NCBI GenBank assembly: GCA_015654715.1
Contig: JAATGK010000470.1
Span: forward strand, 1-13,302
DNA length: 13,302 nt
Source: Alphaproteobacteria bacterium
GTDB lineage: Bacteria > Pseudomonadota > Alphaproteobacteria > Micropepsales > Micropepsaceae
Reading direction: 5' to 3'
Numbering within the stretch: the stretch's first letter is position 1; every line of letters begins with the position of its first letter. The notes below the pieces were generated by a model that was not told the origin of the DNA, did no database searches, and worked only from the letters and a program-made list of their open reading frames with translations. Below are positions 5,823-12,999 of this stretch, piece after piece. A program made the position numbers and the translations under genes.

Positions 5823-7715
5823 ATGACGAGCCAGCTCTCCCGCCGCAAATACGCGGTGCTGTCGATCGTGTTTGCCGCCGCCGTGTTCCTCGGCCTCAAC
5901 ATCGCGGTCGATGCCACCATCACCACCGCCAAGATCGACCTTACCGACACCGGGCGCTACACGCTTTCGCAAGGCACCCGCAACATCATCAAGAGCCTCA
6001 GCGAACCGGTGACGCTGCGCTTCTTCTTCTCCAAGCAGGCGGCGAGCCAATACGCCCAGACCCGTGCCTATGCCGGGCGGGTACGCGACCTCCTCCGCGA
6101 ATACGCCGCCCGCAGTCACGGCAAGATCATCCTCGAAGAAGTCGATCCCGAGCCCTTCACGCCGATGGAAGACGAAGCGAGTGCGGCGGGCATCACCGCG
6201 GTGCCGACCGAAAGCGGCGAGTCGGTTTATTTCGGCCTCGTCGGCGTCAACCGCATCGACGGGCGCGAGGTCATTCCCTTTTTCAGCCCCGAGCGCGAAG
6301 GGCTGCTCGAATACGATTTGACGACGCTGATTTACCGGCTGTCGACGCCCAAGAAATACAAGATCGCGATTCTGTCGGGCCTGCCGCTTGAAACCGGGCC
6401 CGGCGGCATGCAAGCGATGATGAGCGGCCATGCGCGCCCCTACGCGCTCTATCAGGAGCTGGCGCAGGCCTACACCACCGAGATGCTGCCGCAGGATTTC
6501 ACGTCGATTCCGGCGGCCACCGACGTCTTGATGATCGTTCATCCCGGCACTCTCACCGACGCGCAGACTTATGCCATCGACCAGTTCGTGCTCAAAGGCG
6601 GCCGCGCCCTGGTGTTCGTCGATCCCAATTCCGAACTGGCGCAAGGCGGCGCCATGGAGCCGGGCCAGCAAGCTTCGTTCTCCACCTTGCCGCGCCTGTT
6701 CCAGTCCTGGGGCATCGCCTTCGACACCACCAAGGAAATCGCCGATCTCAAGCTGGCGCAGCATGTCCAGCTTTCCCGCGACGGCCCGCCGATGGTCTAT
6801 CCGGTGTGGCTGCACCTGACCGAAGATCAGTTCTCCAGCGACGACCCGGTTACCGCCAATCTGAAGGTGATCAACCTTGGCAGCGCCGGTTCGCTGCGCC
6901 CGCTGAAGAGCGCCACCACCAAATTCACCTCGCTAATGGGCTCGACCAATCAGGCGGCGCTGCTCGACGTGGCTGAGGCCCGCCTGCAGGCGATGACCAA
7001 TCCGGAAGAAGTCGCCGCGTCGGTCGCCCCCACCGGCCAGGAATACATCATTGCCGCGCGCCTCACCGGTCCGGCCAAGACGTCTTATCCCGCCGGTGCG
7101 CCGGCAGGCGTTCCCGGCCAAGAGGTGACCTCGGCCAAAAATATCAACGTCATCGTGATGGCCGATGCCGACATCTTCAAGGACGAGTTCTGGGTGCGGG
7201 TCGAGCAGATGTACGGCAAGGCCGTCGCGGCGCCGTTCGCCAACAACGACTCCTTCGTGCTCGGCGCGCTCGAAAACCTGACCGGCTCAAGCGATCTCAT
7301 TTCGCTCAGAACCCGCGCCACCAACGACCGCCCCTTCACCTTGGTGCGGGCGCTGCAAGCCGATGCCGAGCGCGAATTCAAGCAGCAGGAAGACGCGCTG
7401 AAAACCAAGCTGGCCGACACCGAACAGCAGCTCAAAAACCTGCAGTCGTGGCAAGGCGGCGCGGCTGCGGGTGCCACGGCGCAAGCCGGTCTCTCGGCGC
7501 AGCAGCAGACGGCGATCGATGCGTTCAAGCATCAAGTTGTCGAAATCCGCACCCAACTCCGCCAGGTGCAGCACAATTTGCGCCAGGACGTCGATGCGCT
7601 CGGCGATTTCCTCGCCTTCATCAACATCGTGGCGGTGCCGCTGCTGGTAGCGGTGTTCGCGCTCGTCGTTGCGTGGATCCGCCGGCGCCGCCGCGCCCGC
7701 GCCATTCATCTTTAG
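5823..7715 (+). CDS. GldG-like auxiliary protein of an ABC transporter (ABC_transp_aux family)
   Basis: This 630-residue membrane-anchored protein has one N-terminal helix (about residues 8-28, after basic SRRKYA), a large domain expected outside the cytoplasm, and one C-terminal helix (about 596-619) ending in a very basic tail, IRRRRRARAIHL. The stretch after the first helix, DLTDTGRYTLSQGTRNIIKS, is typical of GldG-family proteins. Segments such as KIAILSGLPLE, DVLMIVHPG and GGRALVFVDPNSEL fit the IFT52/GldG-like fold. Residues about 512-591 are predicted to be charged helix or coiled coil, broken by a Gly/Ala linker. In Bacteroidetes, GldG works with GldA and GldF in gliding motility. Outside that phylum its role is unknown, and motility is not implied here. 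The gene starts one base after the permease stop. Confidence 0.88.
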   Translation: MTSQLSRRKYAVLSIVFAAAVFLGLNIAVDATITTAKIDLTDTGRYTLSQGTRNIIKSLSEPVTLRFFFSKQAASQYAQTRAYAGRVRDLLREYAARSHGKIILEEVDPEPFTPMEDEASAAGITAVPTESGESVYFGLVGVNRIDGREVIPFFSPEREGLLEYDLTTLIYRLSTPKKYKIAILSGLPLETGPGGMQAMMSGHARPYALYQELAQAYTTEMLPQDFTSIPAATDVLMIVHPGTLTDAQTYAIDQFVLKGGRALVFVDPNSELAQGGAMEPGQQASFSTLPRLFQSWGIAFDTTKEIADLKLAQHVQLSRDGPPMVYPVWLHLTEDQFSSDDPVTANLKVINLGSAGSLRPLKSATTKFTSLMGSTNQAALLDVAEARLQAMTNPEEVAASVAPTGQEYIIAARLTGPAKTSYPAGAPAGVPGQEVTSAKNINVIVMADADIFKDEFWVRVEQMYGKAVAAPFANNDSFVLGALENLTGSSDLISLRTRATNDRPFTLVRALQADAEREFKQQEDALKTKLADTEQQLKNLQSWQGGAAAGATAQAGLSAQQQTAIDAFKHQVVEIRTQLRQVQHNLRQDVDALGDFLAFINIVAVPLLVAVFALVVAWIRRRRRARAIHL

Positions 7716-7718
7716 AGG
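7714..7718 (+). promoter_or_regulatory. Ribosome binding site deciding the DUF4340 start
   Basis: AGAGG overlaps the stop codon of the GldG-like gene and precedes two consecutive ATG codons, at 7721 (2-base spacing) and 7724 (5-base spacing). Spacing favours the second ATG, a one-residue difference. The overlap suggests translational coupling. Confidence 0.5.
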
Positions 7719-7720
7719 CC

Positions 7721-8773
7721 ATGATGAGCGTTGCCGCTTTCTTCCATGGCCGTCGTGACCGCCGTTTAGTGGCGCTGGCCGCGGTGGCGTTCGTCAGCAT
7801 CGCGCTCGCGCTCGGCGGACTCTATTACCGCGAAGCCGTGGTGGCGCCGCACTACCAGACGATGCCGGTGTTCCCGTGGCTGGCGCATATGCTGAACAAG
7901 GGCGACGTCACCCGCATCTACATCGTGTCGAAGAAATACGGCGCCTTCCAAGTCGCCTTCCTGCCGCAAAAGGGCTGGGTGCTGCCGCAGAGCGGCAATT
8001 ATCCGGCCTCGTTCGAAGTCGTGAAGCAAACGCTGGTCGCCATCGCGGCGATGGAAACGGTCGAGCCCAAGACCGACCGCCCCGAGTGGTTCCACTACCT
8101 CAATCTCGATCCGCCGCCGCAAGGCGAAGGCGTCATCGTCACCTTGTCGGGCGAAAAGGGTCATGTGATCGCCTCGATGATCGTCGGCAAATCGGAAACC
8201 CTGGGCGAAGACATCGGCCTGTTCGTGCGCCGCGCCGGCGAGAACCAGAGTTACCTGGTCAAAAGCCCGGCCGAAATCAAAGCCAATCCCGCCGATTGGA
8301 TGGACAAGGCGGTCGTCGCCCTCGCCCCCAGCCGCGTCGCTTCGGCCGAAGTGAAGCCCGCTTCGGGCCCCGCCTACACCGCGAGCCGTGCGAATCCTGA
8401 CGTACCGTTCGCCATCGCGCCGCTGCCGAAAGGCCGCGAACTTGCCTTTGCCGGTGCCGCCGACACCACCGCCGCGGCGCTGGCCGATTTCGGCTTCGAC
8501 GACATCAAGCCGGCCACCGCGTTCGATTTCAACAATTCCGCCCGGCTGGTGCTGCAGACCTTCGACGGCCTCACCGTCACGGTCGATCTGGTCACGCAAG
8601 CGAACGACACCTGGGCCCGCCTGTTCGCCAATGCTGCCCCTGGTAACCAAAAGGCTGCCAAAGAAGCGTTGTCCATCAACGCCCGCGCCGAAGGCTGGGC
8701 CTTCAAACTGCCCGCGTTCAAGACCAACGCCATCGCTCCGACGCTGGAAAGCCTGCTCAAGCCGAAGAAATAG
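7721..8773 (+). CDS. DUF4340 domain-containing protein, fourth gene of the Gld-like transporter operon
   Basis: This 350-residue protein has an N-terminal signal-anchor helix (about residues 15-36, after the basic stretch HGRRDRR) and no lipobox cysteine, so it should be a membrane-anchored periplasmic protein. The body resembles DUF4340 proteins, which commonly sit next to GldG-like genes. Visible blocks are the early VTRIYIVSKKYGAFQVAF strand pair, GWVLPQSGNYPASFEVVKQTL (which resembles the usual DUF4340 segment before the NLD/D-P region), LNLDPPPQGEGVIVTL, and a C-terminal GWAFKLPAFKTNAI near the end. The long frame extends well upstream but overlaps the previous gene; the AGAGG element and the signal-anchor start fix the ATG at 7721 or 7724. 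The gap from the previous stop is 5 bases, so it is surely co-transcribed. Its function is unknown and presumably linked to the transporter. Confidence 0.85.
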   Translation: MMSVAAFFHGRRDRRLVALAAVAFVSIALALGGLYYREAVVAPHYQTMPVFPWLAHMLNKGDVTRIYIVSKKYGAFQVAFLPQKGWVLPQSGNYPASFEVVKQTLVAIAAMETVEPKTDRPEWFHYLNLDPPPQGEGVIVTLSGEKGHVIASMIVGKSETLGEDIGLFVRRAGENQSYLVKSPAEIKANPADWMDKAVVALAPSRVASAEVKPASGPAYTASRANPDVPFAIAPLPKGRELAFAGAADTTAAALADFGFDDIKPATAFDFNNSARLVLQTFDGLTVTVDLVTQANDTWARLFANAAPGNQKAAKEALSINARAEGWAFKLPAFKTNAIAPTLESLLKPKK

Positions 8774-8778
8774 CGCCG

Positions 8779-9309
8779 TCAGCCCTTCATCACCGCGACG
8801 GCTTCGTCGAACAGCCGTTCCAACGCGGCGTTGGTGCCGCGGCAATGATCCACCACCGCGATGGCCCAATCGACATAATCGGCGATGCGTGCCGCATCCC
8901 AATCGGCCGGCGGGCTTTTGGCCAGCGCGCGTATATTCGCGGTCTTGTCGGCCAGCTTGACCGTTTTGGCCGCCGCCGTGAGGCGCGGGGCATGTTCGAT
9001 CTGCAGCCGCTTGCGTTCCGCCTTGGGCAGCGATTTGTCGTCGGAAACCTCCGCCACGATGGACGCAACGCGCGCGCCGAACGCCGCTACCAACTCGGCG
9101 CCTGTGGTCGGCGTGTCTTCCAGGACGTCGTGCAGCACCGCCGCGATCACCAGTTCGACGTCGCCCCCGCCCGTGGCTGCAGCGACCAGATCGGCGACTT
9201 CGGTCAAATGGTTGATATAGGGCTCGCCAGCCTTGCCCTTGCGTCTTTGGCCCACATGCCGCACGGCGGCGAAGTGATAGGCCCTGGCCAATTCGGATAT
9301 TTCGCTCAT
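8779..9309 (-). CDS. Small HD-domain hydrolase of the MESH1/SpoT-hydrolase type (probable alarmone hydrolase)
   Basis: This 176-residue stand-alone HD-family phosphohydrolase, cytosolic, probably removes the 3'-pyrophosphate of (p)ppGpp. Metal-site residues follow the family pattern: His34 (PYINHLTEV), His60-Asp61 (LHDVLEDT, 59-66) and Asp121 (KLADKTANIR, 118-127). The segment SDDKSLPKAERKRLQ (89-103) closely matches the MESH1 substrate-side motif. There is no synthetase, TGS or ACT domain, so it is not a full RelA/SpoT protein. The frame is open to 9600, but ATG 9309 has an AAGAG Shine-Dalgarno and starts at the usual family N-terminus. Animal MESH1 also dephosphorylates NADPH, so the substrate is not certain. 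The stop lies 5 bases from the DUF4340 stop (convergent), and the start is divergent from the tryptophanase gene. Confidence 0.88.
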   Translation of the reverse strand: MSEISELARAYHFAAVRHVGQRRKGKAGEPYINHLTEVADLVAAATGGGDVELVIAAVLHDVLEDTPTTGAELVAAFGARVASIVAEVSDDKSLPKAERKRLQIEHAPRLTAAAKTVKLADKTANIRALAKSPPADWDAARIADYVDWAIAVVDHCRGTNAALERLFDEAVAVMKG

Positions 9310-9483
9310 CCGCTCTTTGTAGCGGGGGCAGCTATGCAGCGCGAGAGGCCCATGGCCAACAACCCGCAAAATAAGGGAAATCGCGCCGCCATGCGCTCTC
9401 GTGATGGCTCGGGTTGCCTCTGCGGACCTGCTCAAGCGCGCGTGAAAATGCCAGCCTGAACCTTGCACTACCGCGAGGTCGCC
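9310..9483. promoter_or_regulatory. Divergent control region between the HD hydrolase and the tryptophanase-like gene
   Basis: These 174 bases must contain start signals for both divergent genes. I could not pick out convincing -35/-10 pairs. A 22-codon frame (9391-9459, MRSRDGSGCLCGPAQ...) precedes the tryptophanase-like gene. It has no tryptophan, so it does not look like the TnaC leader peptide that controls tryptophanase in enterobacteria. Confidence 0.45.
9475..9478 (+). promoter_or_regulatory. Ribosome binding site fixing the tryptophanase start
   Basis: GAGG lies 5 bases before the ATG at 9484. It supports that codon over the in-frame TTG at 9463, which would add MHYREVA and has no such element. 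Confidence 0.6.
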
Positions 9484-10848
9484 ATGAGAACCATTATCGA
9501 GCCATTCCGCATCAAAGTTGTGGAGCCGATCCGCATGACGACGCGCGAAGAGCGCGAGTACTTCGTCGCCGCGGCAAATTACAATCTGTTCTCGCTGCAT
9601 TCCGACGACGTCTTAATCGATCTGCTTACCGATTCCGGCACCTCGGCGATGAGCGCGGCGCAGCAGTCGGCCTTGCTCGGCGGCGATGAATCCTACGCCG
9701 GCAGCCCCTCCTTCTTCCGCTTCGAAGCGGCGGTGAAGACGCTGTTCCCCTTCAAGCACATCCTGCCGACGCATCAGGGCCGCGCGGCGGAAGCGATCCT
9801 GTTTTCGGTGCTCGGCGGGGTGGGCAAACAAGTGCCCTCCAATACCCACTTCGACACCACCCGCGCCAACATCGAAGCCACCGGCGCCGAAGCGATCGAT
9901 CTCGTCATCGCCGAAGGTCACGACCCCGACAATCTGCATCCCTTCAAAGGCAACATGGATTTGGCCAAGCTGGAACGCTTCCTCGCCAATCATGCCGAAG
10001 CAGTGCCGTGCGTGATGATGACGGTCACCAACAATGCCGGCGGCGGCCAGCCGGTGAGCCTGGAAAACATCCGCGGAGCAGCGGCGCTGGCGCACAAATA
10101 CGGCAAGCCCTTCATCATCGACGGCTGCCGCTTCGCCGAGAACGCCTATTTCATCAAGCTGCGCGAGCCGGGCCAGAACGGCCGCCATGTGGAAGCCATC
10201 GTGCGCGATATGTTTGCTGACGCCGACGGCATGACCATGAGCGCCAAGAAAGACGCCTTCGCCAATATCGGCGGCTGGCTGGCGCTCAACGACGATCACC
10301 TGGCGCAGGCCGTGCGCGAGCGGCTGATTTTGACCGAAGGCTTTCCGACCTACGGCGGCCTCGCGGGGCGCGATCTCGACGCCATCGCCCAAGGCCTGAA
10401 GGAAATCGTCGACGAGGATTACCTCGCCTATCGCCTGCGGACCTCGGCCTATATCGCCGAGCGGCTGGAAAGCCTCGGCGTGCCCACCGTGAAGCCGTCC
10501 GGCGGCCATGCCATTTTCATCAACGCCAAGAAATTCCTGCCGCACATCCCGCCGCTGGAGTTCCCCGGCCAGTCGCTGGCGGTGGCGATGTACATCGAAG
10601 GCGGCATCCGCTCCTGCGAAATCGGCTCGGTGATGTTCGGCCGCCATCCCGACGGCTCCGAAGTTCCGGCGCCGATGGAACTGGTGCGCATGGCGCTGCC
10701 GCGCCGCGTCTACACCCAAAGCCACGCCGACTACATCGTGGAAGTGTTCGAAACCATCGCGGCCGAGAAGACCAAGCTGAAAGGCATGCGCATCGCCTGG
10801 GAACCCGAGCGGATGCGGCATTTCTCGGCCAAGTTCGAGCCGATTTAG
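9484..10848 (+). CDS. tnaA: Tryptophanase (tryptophan indole-lyase), PLP-dependent beta-eliminating lyase
   Basis: This 454-residue fold-type I PLP enzyme is predicted to split L-tryptophan into indole, pyruvate and ammonia. Family blocks are EPFRIKVVEP at the N-terminus, IDLLTDSGTSAMS (45-57), PTHQGRAAE (95-103), GGQPVSL (187-193), RFAENAYFIK (216-225), the PLP lysine Lys256 in MSAKKDAF, and GFPTYGGLAGRD (286-297). Tyrosine phenol-lyase is close, so I compared the positions that distinguish the two. Asp124 replaces its Thr124, Ile380 (SCEIG) replaces its phenol-binding Arg381, and His446 (MRHFSAKF) replaces its Phe448. All three favour tryptophanase; Tyr71 is kept. ATG 9484 is preferred over an upstream TTG (9463) because GAGG lies 5 bases ahead and the N-terminus matches the family. 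No tryptophan permease gene is adjacent. Confidence 0.88.
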   Translation: MRTIIEPFRIKVVEPIRMTTREEREYFVAAANYNLFSLHSDDVLIDLLTDSGTSAMSAAQQSALLGGDESYAGSPSFFRFEAAVKTLFPFKHILPTHQGRAAEAILFSVLGGVGKQVPSNTHFDTTRANIEATGAEAIDLVIAEGHDPDNLHPFKGNMDLAKLERFLANHAEAVPCVMMTVTNNAGGGQPVSLENIRGAAALAHKYGKPFIIDGCRFAENAYFIKLREPGQNGRHVEAIVRDMFADADGMTMSAKKDAFANIGGWLALNDDHLAQAVRERLILTEGFPTYGGLAGRDLDAIAQGLKEIVDEDYLAYRLRTSAYIAERLESLGVPTVKPSGGHAIFINAKKFLPHIPPLEFPGQSLAVAMYIEGGIRSCEIGSVMFGRHPDGSEVPAPMELVRMALPRRVYTQSHADYIVEVFETIAAEKTKLKGMRIAWEPERMRHFSAKFEPI

Positions 10849-10927
10849 GCGTGTGGCAATTGATTCCAGCCGGCGGCGCCGGATTCAAATCTGGCGCAAT
10901 CAACTGTCACGTCTCCCAATCGAACCA

Positions 10928-12376
10928 TCAAGACCCCTGGGGTAGATCTATGCATAGCGCGATATAGCGGCCAACTTGGGGATACTTGAGTCTATCGAAG
11001 TCACCCGTAACACTCACAGTCGTTTCGTTGGGTTGCTTACCGTAACACGCAAGATAGTCTAATTCCTTCAGATTCCACAGCTTTGCCGCGAAGGGTCCAG
11101 TATACTCTACCCTAGGTGGTGGCAGAGGACCGAGCGTTCCGATCTTCAACACATGATAAATCTGCCAATTCGCGTAGCTAAAATAATAAAACGGCCAGCG
11201 GATTCCCATCTCCGGCAACATCGGCTTGCCCGATACACGCCATTCGTCAATGAGCAGCAGCCGCAACGCTTCCGCGCGATCTGACAAATCCTCCACATCA
11301 CGCAACTTCCGGACATAGGTCAGGTTGATGTTGGGCTCCACGAACCCGCCATAGTTACTGAACGGCGGTTTGGGGGCGGCGTCATAGATCGCCTCGTCAA
11401 ATATCAAGCGGCCAATCATGCCGGCTTCGTCTCGCAGCATTACGAGCCGAGAATACGCTTCGCGTGCGTTTTGCGAGCCTGCGAAAATCTCGGCCGTAGC
11501 CCTTTGCCCCACTTCCAGACGGCGAATATCGTTCTTACGGCTCTGAAGCCAAGTCGAATCCGCCGGGAGCGCTTCTTCCCGTCGTAGCATATCAAGGTCG
11601 CGGTCCATGCGCTCGAGCTGAGCCTTCTCTTCCCGACCCTTCCGATCGAGCGGAACGACGTTGCTCATCGCCCGATTCACGTAATCGTCCAACTGTTCAT
11701 AGGGTGCAAGTATCTGCGCTTCGAGGTCGAGCTTCGCCTTCTGCTCCTTCGCGACATGCTGCCAGGGTGAATCGACCGTCTGAAACGCAAATGCGAATGC
11801 CCCGGAAATCAAAACGACCGACGCCGGCCAATATCGCCAGATCGCGCGCGAAACGGCACGAACTGCTGCTGGCGCCTTCTCCGAGAGGAAATAATCGGCG
11901 AGCTTGTCATCGGTCTTGCCGCCGCATTCTCTGGAAAAATAGCAGCCTAGAAAATATCCCCCCACGGCAAGCGCAATGAAAAAAGCTGCAGTCCACACGA
12001 TATCAATATGATTGCGCCATGAGTCTGTGGTCCCTTTACAAAGGGCAAAATAAATTCCCACCGCATACATGATTACCAAGTAAAATGAGAAGATGACGGC
12101 GGCGACGATCGTGCGAACACGTGCAAAGAAAAAGCCCGCGGCGCCGATAAACCCAGCGAACTCCAACAAGCCTGCTCCGCATTTGAGGAGAAAATCGACG
12201 TCATGGTTTGTAAGGTAGTTCCACGTTCGAATCATCAGCCAAAGAAGCGGAAAGAAGGGCGGCGACACTGCGACGAGCGCATAAAGTATGGCAAAGACCA
12301 TTATGGCAATCAGCGCCGCAACCGCGATAATATACAACAAGGGTGCGTTGGTGAAAGTGCCAAGAGGATCGTCCAT
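10928..12376 (-). CDS. Orphan multi-pass membrane protein with a charged helical region and large C-terminal domain, function unknown
   Basis: The product is 482 residues from ATG 12376, chosen over an upstream in-frame start at 12445 because AGGGG lies 7 bases ahead and the hydrophobic N-terminus follows directly. Hydrophobic segments lie near residues 13-37, 39-50, 67-86, 89-113, 124-147 and 185-201. Next comes a highly charged helical, probably coiled-coil, region of about 85 residues (about 207-290; EEKAQLERMDRDLDMLRREE within it), then a soluble domain to the C-terminus rich in aromatic residues (RWPFYYFSYANWQIYHVL). There is no recognisable catalytic motif or known domain. The gene is noticeably more AT-rich than its neighbours, with several TTA/ATA-type codons and AT runs, which hints at horizontal acquisition. 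It converges on the tryptophanase gene, with 79 bases between stops and no clear terminator. The orientation of the C-terminal domain across the membrane cannot be settled by eye. Confidence 0.75.
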   Translation of the reverse strand: MDDPLGTFTNAPLLYIIAVAALIAIMVFAILYALVAVSPPFFPLLWLMIRTWNYLTNHDVDFLLKCGAGLLEFAGFIGAAGFFFARVRTIVAAVIFSFYLVIMYAVGIYFALCKGTTDSWRNHIDIVWTAAFFIALAVGGYFLGCYFSRECGGKTDDKLADYFLSEKAPAAVRAVSRAIWRYWPASVVLISGAFAFAFQTVDSPWQHVAKEQKAKLDLEAQILAPYEQLDDYVNRAMSNVVPLDRKGREEKAQLERMDRDLDMLRREEALPADSTWLQSRKNDIRRLEVGQRATAEIFAGSQNAREAYSRLVMLRDEAGMIGRLIFDEAIYDAAPKPPFSNYGGFVEPNINLTYVRKLRDVEDLSDRAEALRLLLIDEWRVSGKPMLPEMGIRWPFYYFSYANWQIYHVLKIGTLGPLPPPRVEYTGPFAAKLWNLKELDYLACYGKQPNETTVSVTGDFDRLKYPQVGRYIALCIDLPQGS

Positions 12377-12788
12377 TCGTTCGCCCCTGCATGCCGACTT
12401 CGATTGCCGAATTTTTGCAGGCGCAAATGAATGGCGGCTGAACACATCGCGTTTGCGGCATCACGACGCTCCGCATTTCGGCGGGCACGAACGCCACCCG
12501 CCATTGTGGCGATCTTTATGATCTGTTTACGGATTATGATTAACCGCCGACATAACTCGGTGCCGTCCGATAGCGGGTAATAACCAAATTGGACGCGAGC
12601 GATCCTGCCCCGTCGCGCCCACATGCGGTCCGCCGCCGATGACATCGTCGAAGGGTTCGAGACCGTCACCGCGAACAGGGATAAGCTCAGCAGTATTTCT
12701 CCGCCACGTTCGAGCCAATTTGAACACCTGTCGTCTCCGGCTCGGTGCGCCACGCTAGCCGTCCCGGACGCGCCCTCGCCGACCACAT

Positions 12789-12827
12789 CGTCTGGAATAT
12801 GGTCGCGATCCGGCGCCCACCCAGACG
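12789..12827. repeat. Inverted repeat, 7-bp arms
   Basis: CGTCTGG (12789-12795) pairs with CCAGACG (12821-12827) across 25 bases. Together with the neighbouring palindrome at 12848-12920 it may belong to one larger dispersed intergenic element. Confidence 0.4.
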
Positions 12828-12847
12828 TTTCCCAGATTTCCAAGTGG

Positions 12848-12920
12848 ATCCCGGCTCGGCGCAGCGGCTTAAAAAGCGCCTGACCGCCCAGCCATGGTGC
12901 GGCCGATGCTTGGCCGGGAT
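12848..12920. repeat. Nested intergenic palindromic unit (REP/MITE-like)
   Basis: Outer 8-bp arms ATCCCGGC (12848-12855) and GCCGGGAT (12913-12920) enclose two inner stems, GGCGC (12858-12862)/GCGCC (12876-12880) and CCGC (12884-12887)/GCGG (12899-12902). Folded, this gives a three-way-junction shape. The minus strand begins TCATCCCGGCCAAGC and, read in one frame, encodes VIPAK..., then WKSG. From memory, that resembles spurious peptides from dispersed repeats common in proteobacterial genomes. The structure is seen; multi-copy status is inferred. Confidence 0.55.
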
Positions 12921-12935
12921 GACAATTTGAGCTTC

Positions 12936-12949
12936 CACAACATATTGTG
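12936..12949. promoter_or_regulatory. Candidate operator-like dyad upstream of carB
   Basis: CACAA-N4-TTGTG is a perfect 5-bp inverted repeat about 110 bases before the carB start. It could be a regulator site. Arms this short can arise by chance. Confidence 0.25.
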
Positions 12950-12966
12950 ACAGCAGGGTTGCGCCT

Positions 12967-12999
12967 CCCCCCGGTTGGGGTTAGACGATCCCCTTAACC
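12967..12999 (+). promoter_or_regulatory. Competing hairpins in the probable carB leader
   Basis: GGGG at 12977-12980 can pair either with CCCC upstream (12967-12970, loop CCGGTT) or with CCCC downstream (12990-12993). In the second case GGTT/AACC extends the stem around a 2-base TT bulge. The two structures exclude each other, as in attenuator-type leaders. No U-tract terminator follows, so any effect would more likely be on translation or Rho-dependent termination. Confidence 0.3.

Noticed and set aside
5805..6815. A 336-codon minus-strand frame inside the GldG-like gene
   Set aside because: It is antisense to a gene with clear family features and operon position, and its composition is typical of a shadow frame.
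9613..10821. A 402-codon minus-strand frame opposite the tryptophanase gene
   Set aside because: The plus-strand protein has all PLP-lyase motifs. The opposite frame is His/Gly/Arg-rich without recognisable motifs.
10849..10927. Possible terminator between the tryptophanase and orphan membrane genes
   Set aside because: A 5-bp CCGGC/GCCGG hairpin with a 3-base loop exists at 10870-10882, but no T-tract follows on either strand.
12655..12675. A GGGTTCGAGACC sequence recalling a tRNA T-arm
   Set aside because: The flanking bases do not form the T-stem, and no acceptor, D or anticodon stems could be found.
12310..12843. A 177-codon minus-strand frame upstream of the orphan membrane gene
   Set aside because: It has irregular composition, no good ribosome site, overlap with the start of the membrane gene, and its beginning lies in the palindromic repeat region. 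It is probably a chance or repeat-derived frame.
12687..12938. An 83-codon minus-strand frame beginning MEAQIVIPAKHRP
   Set aside because: It reads through the nested palindrome and resembles the spurious peptides encoded by dispersed intergenic repeats, so I treat it as repeat, not gene.
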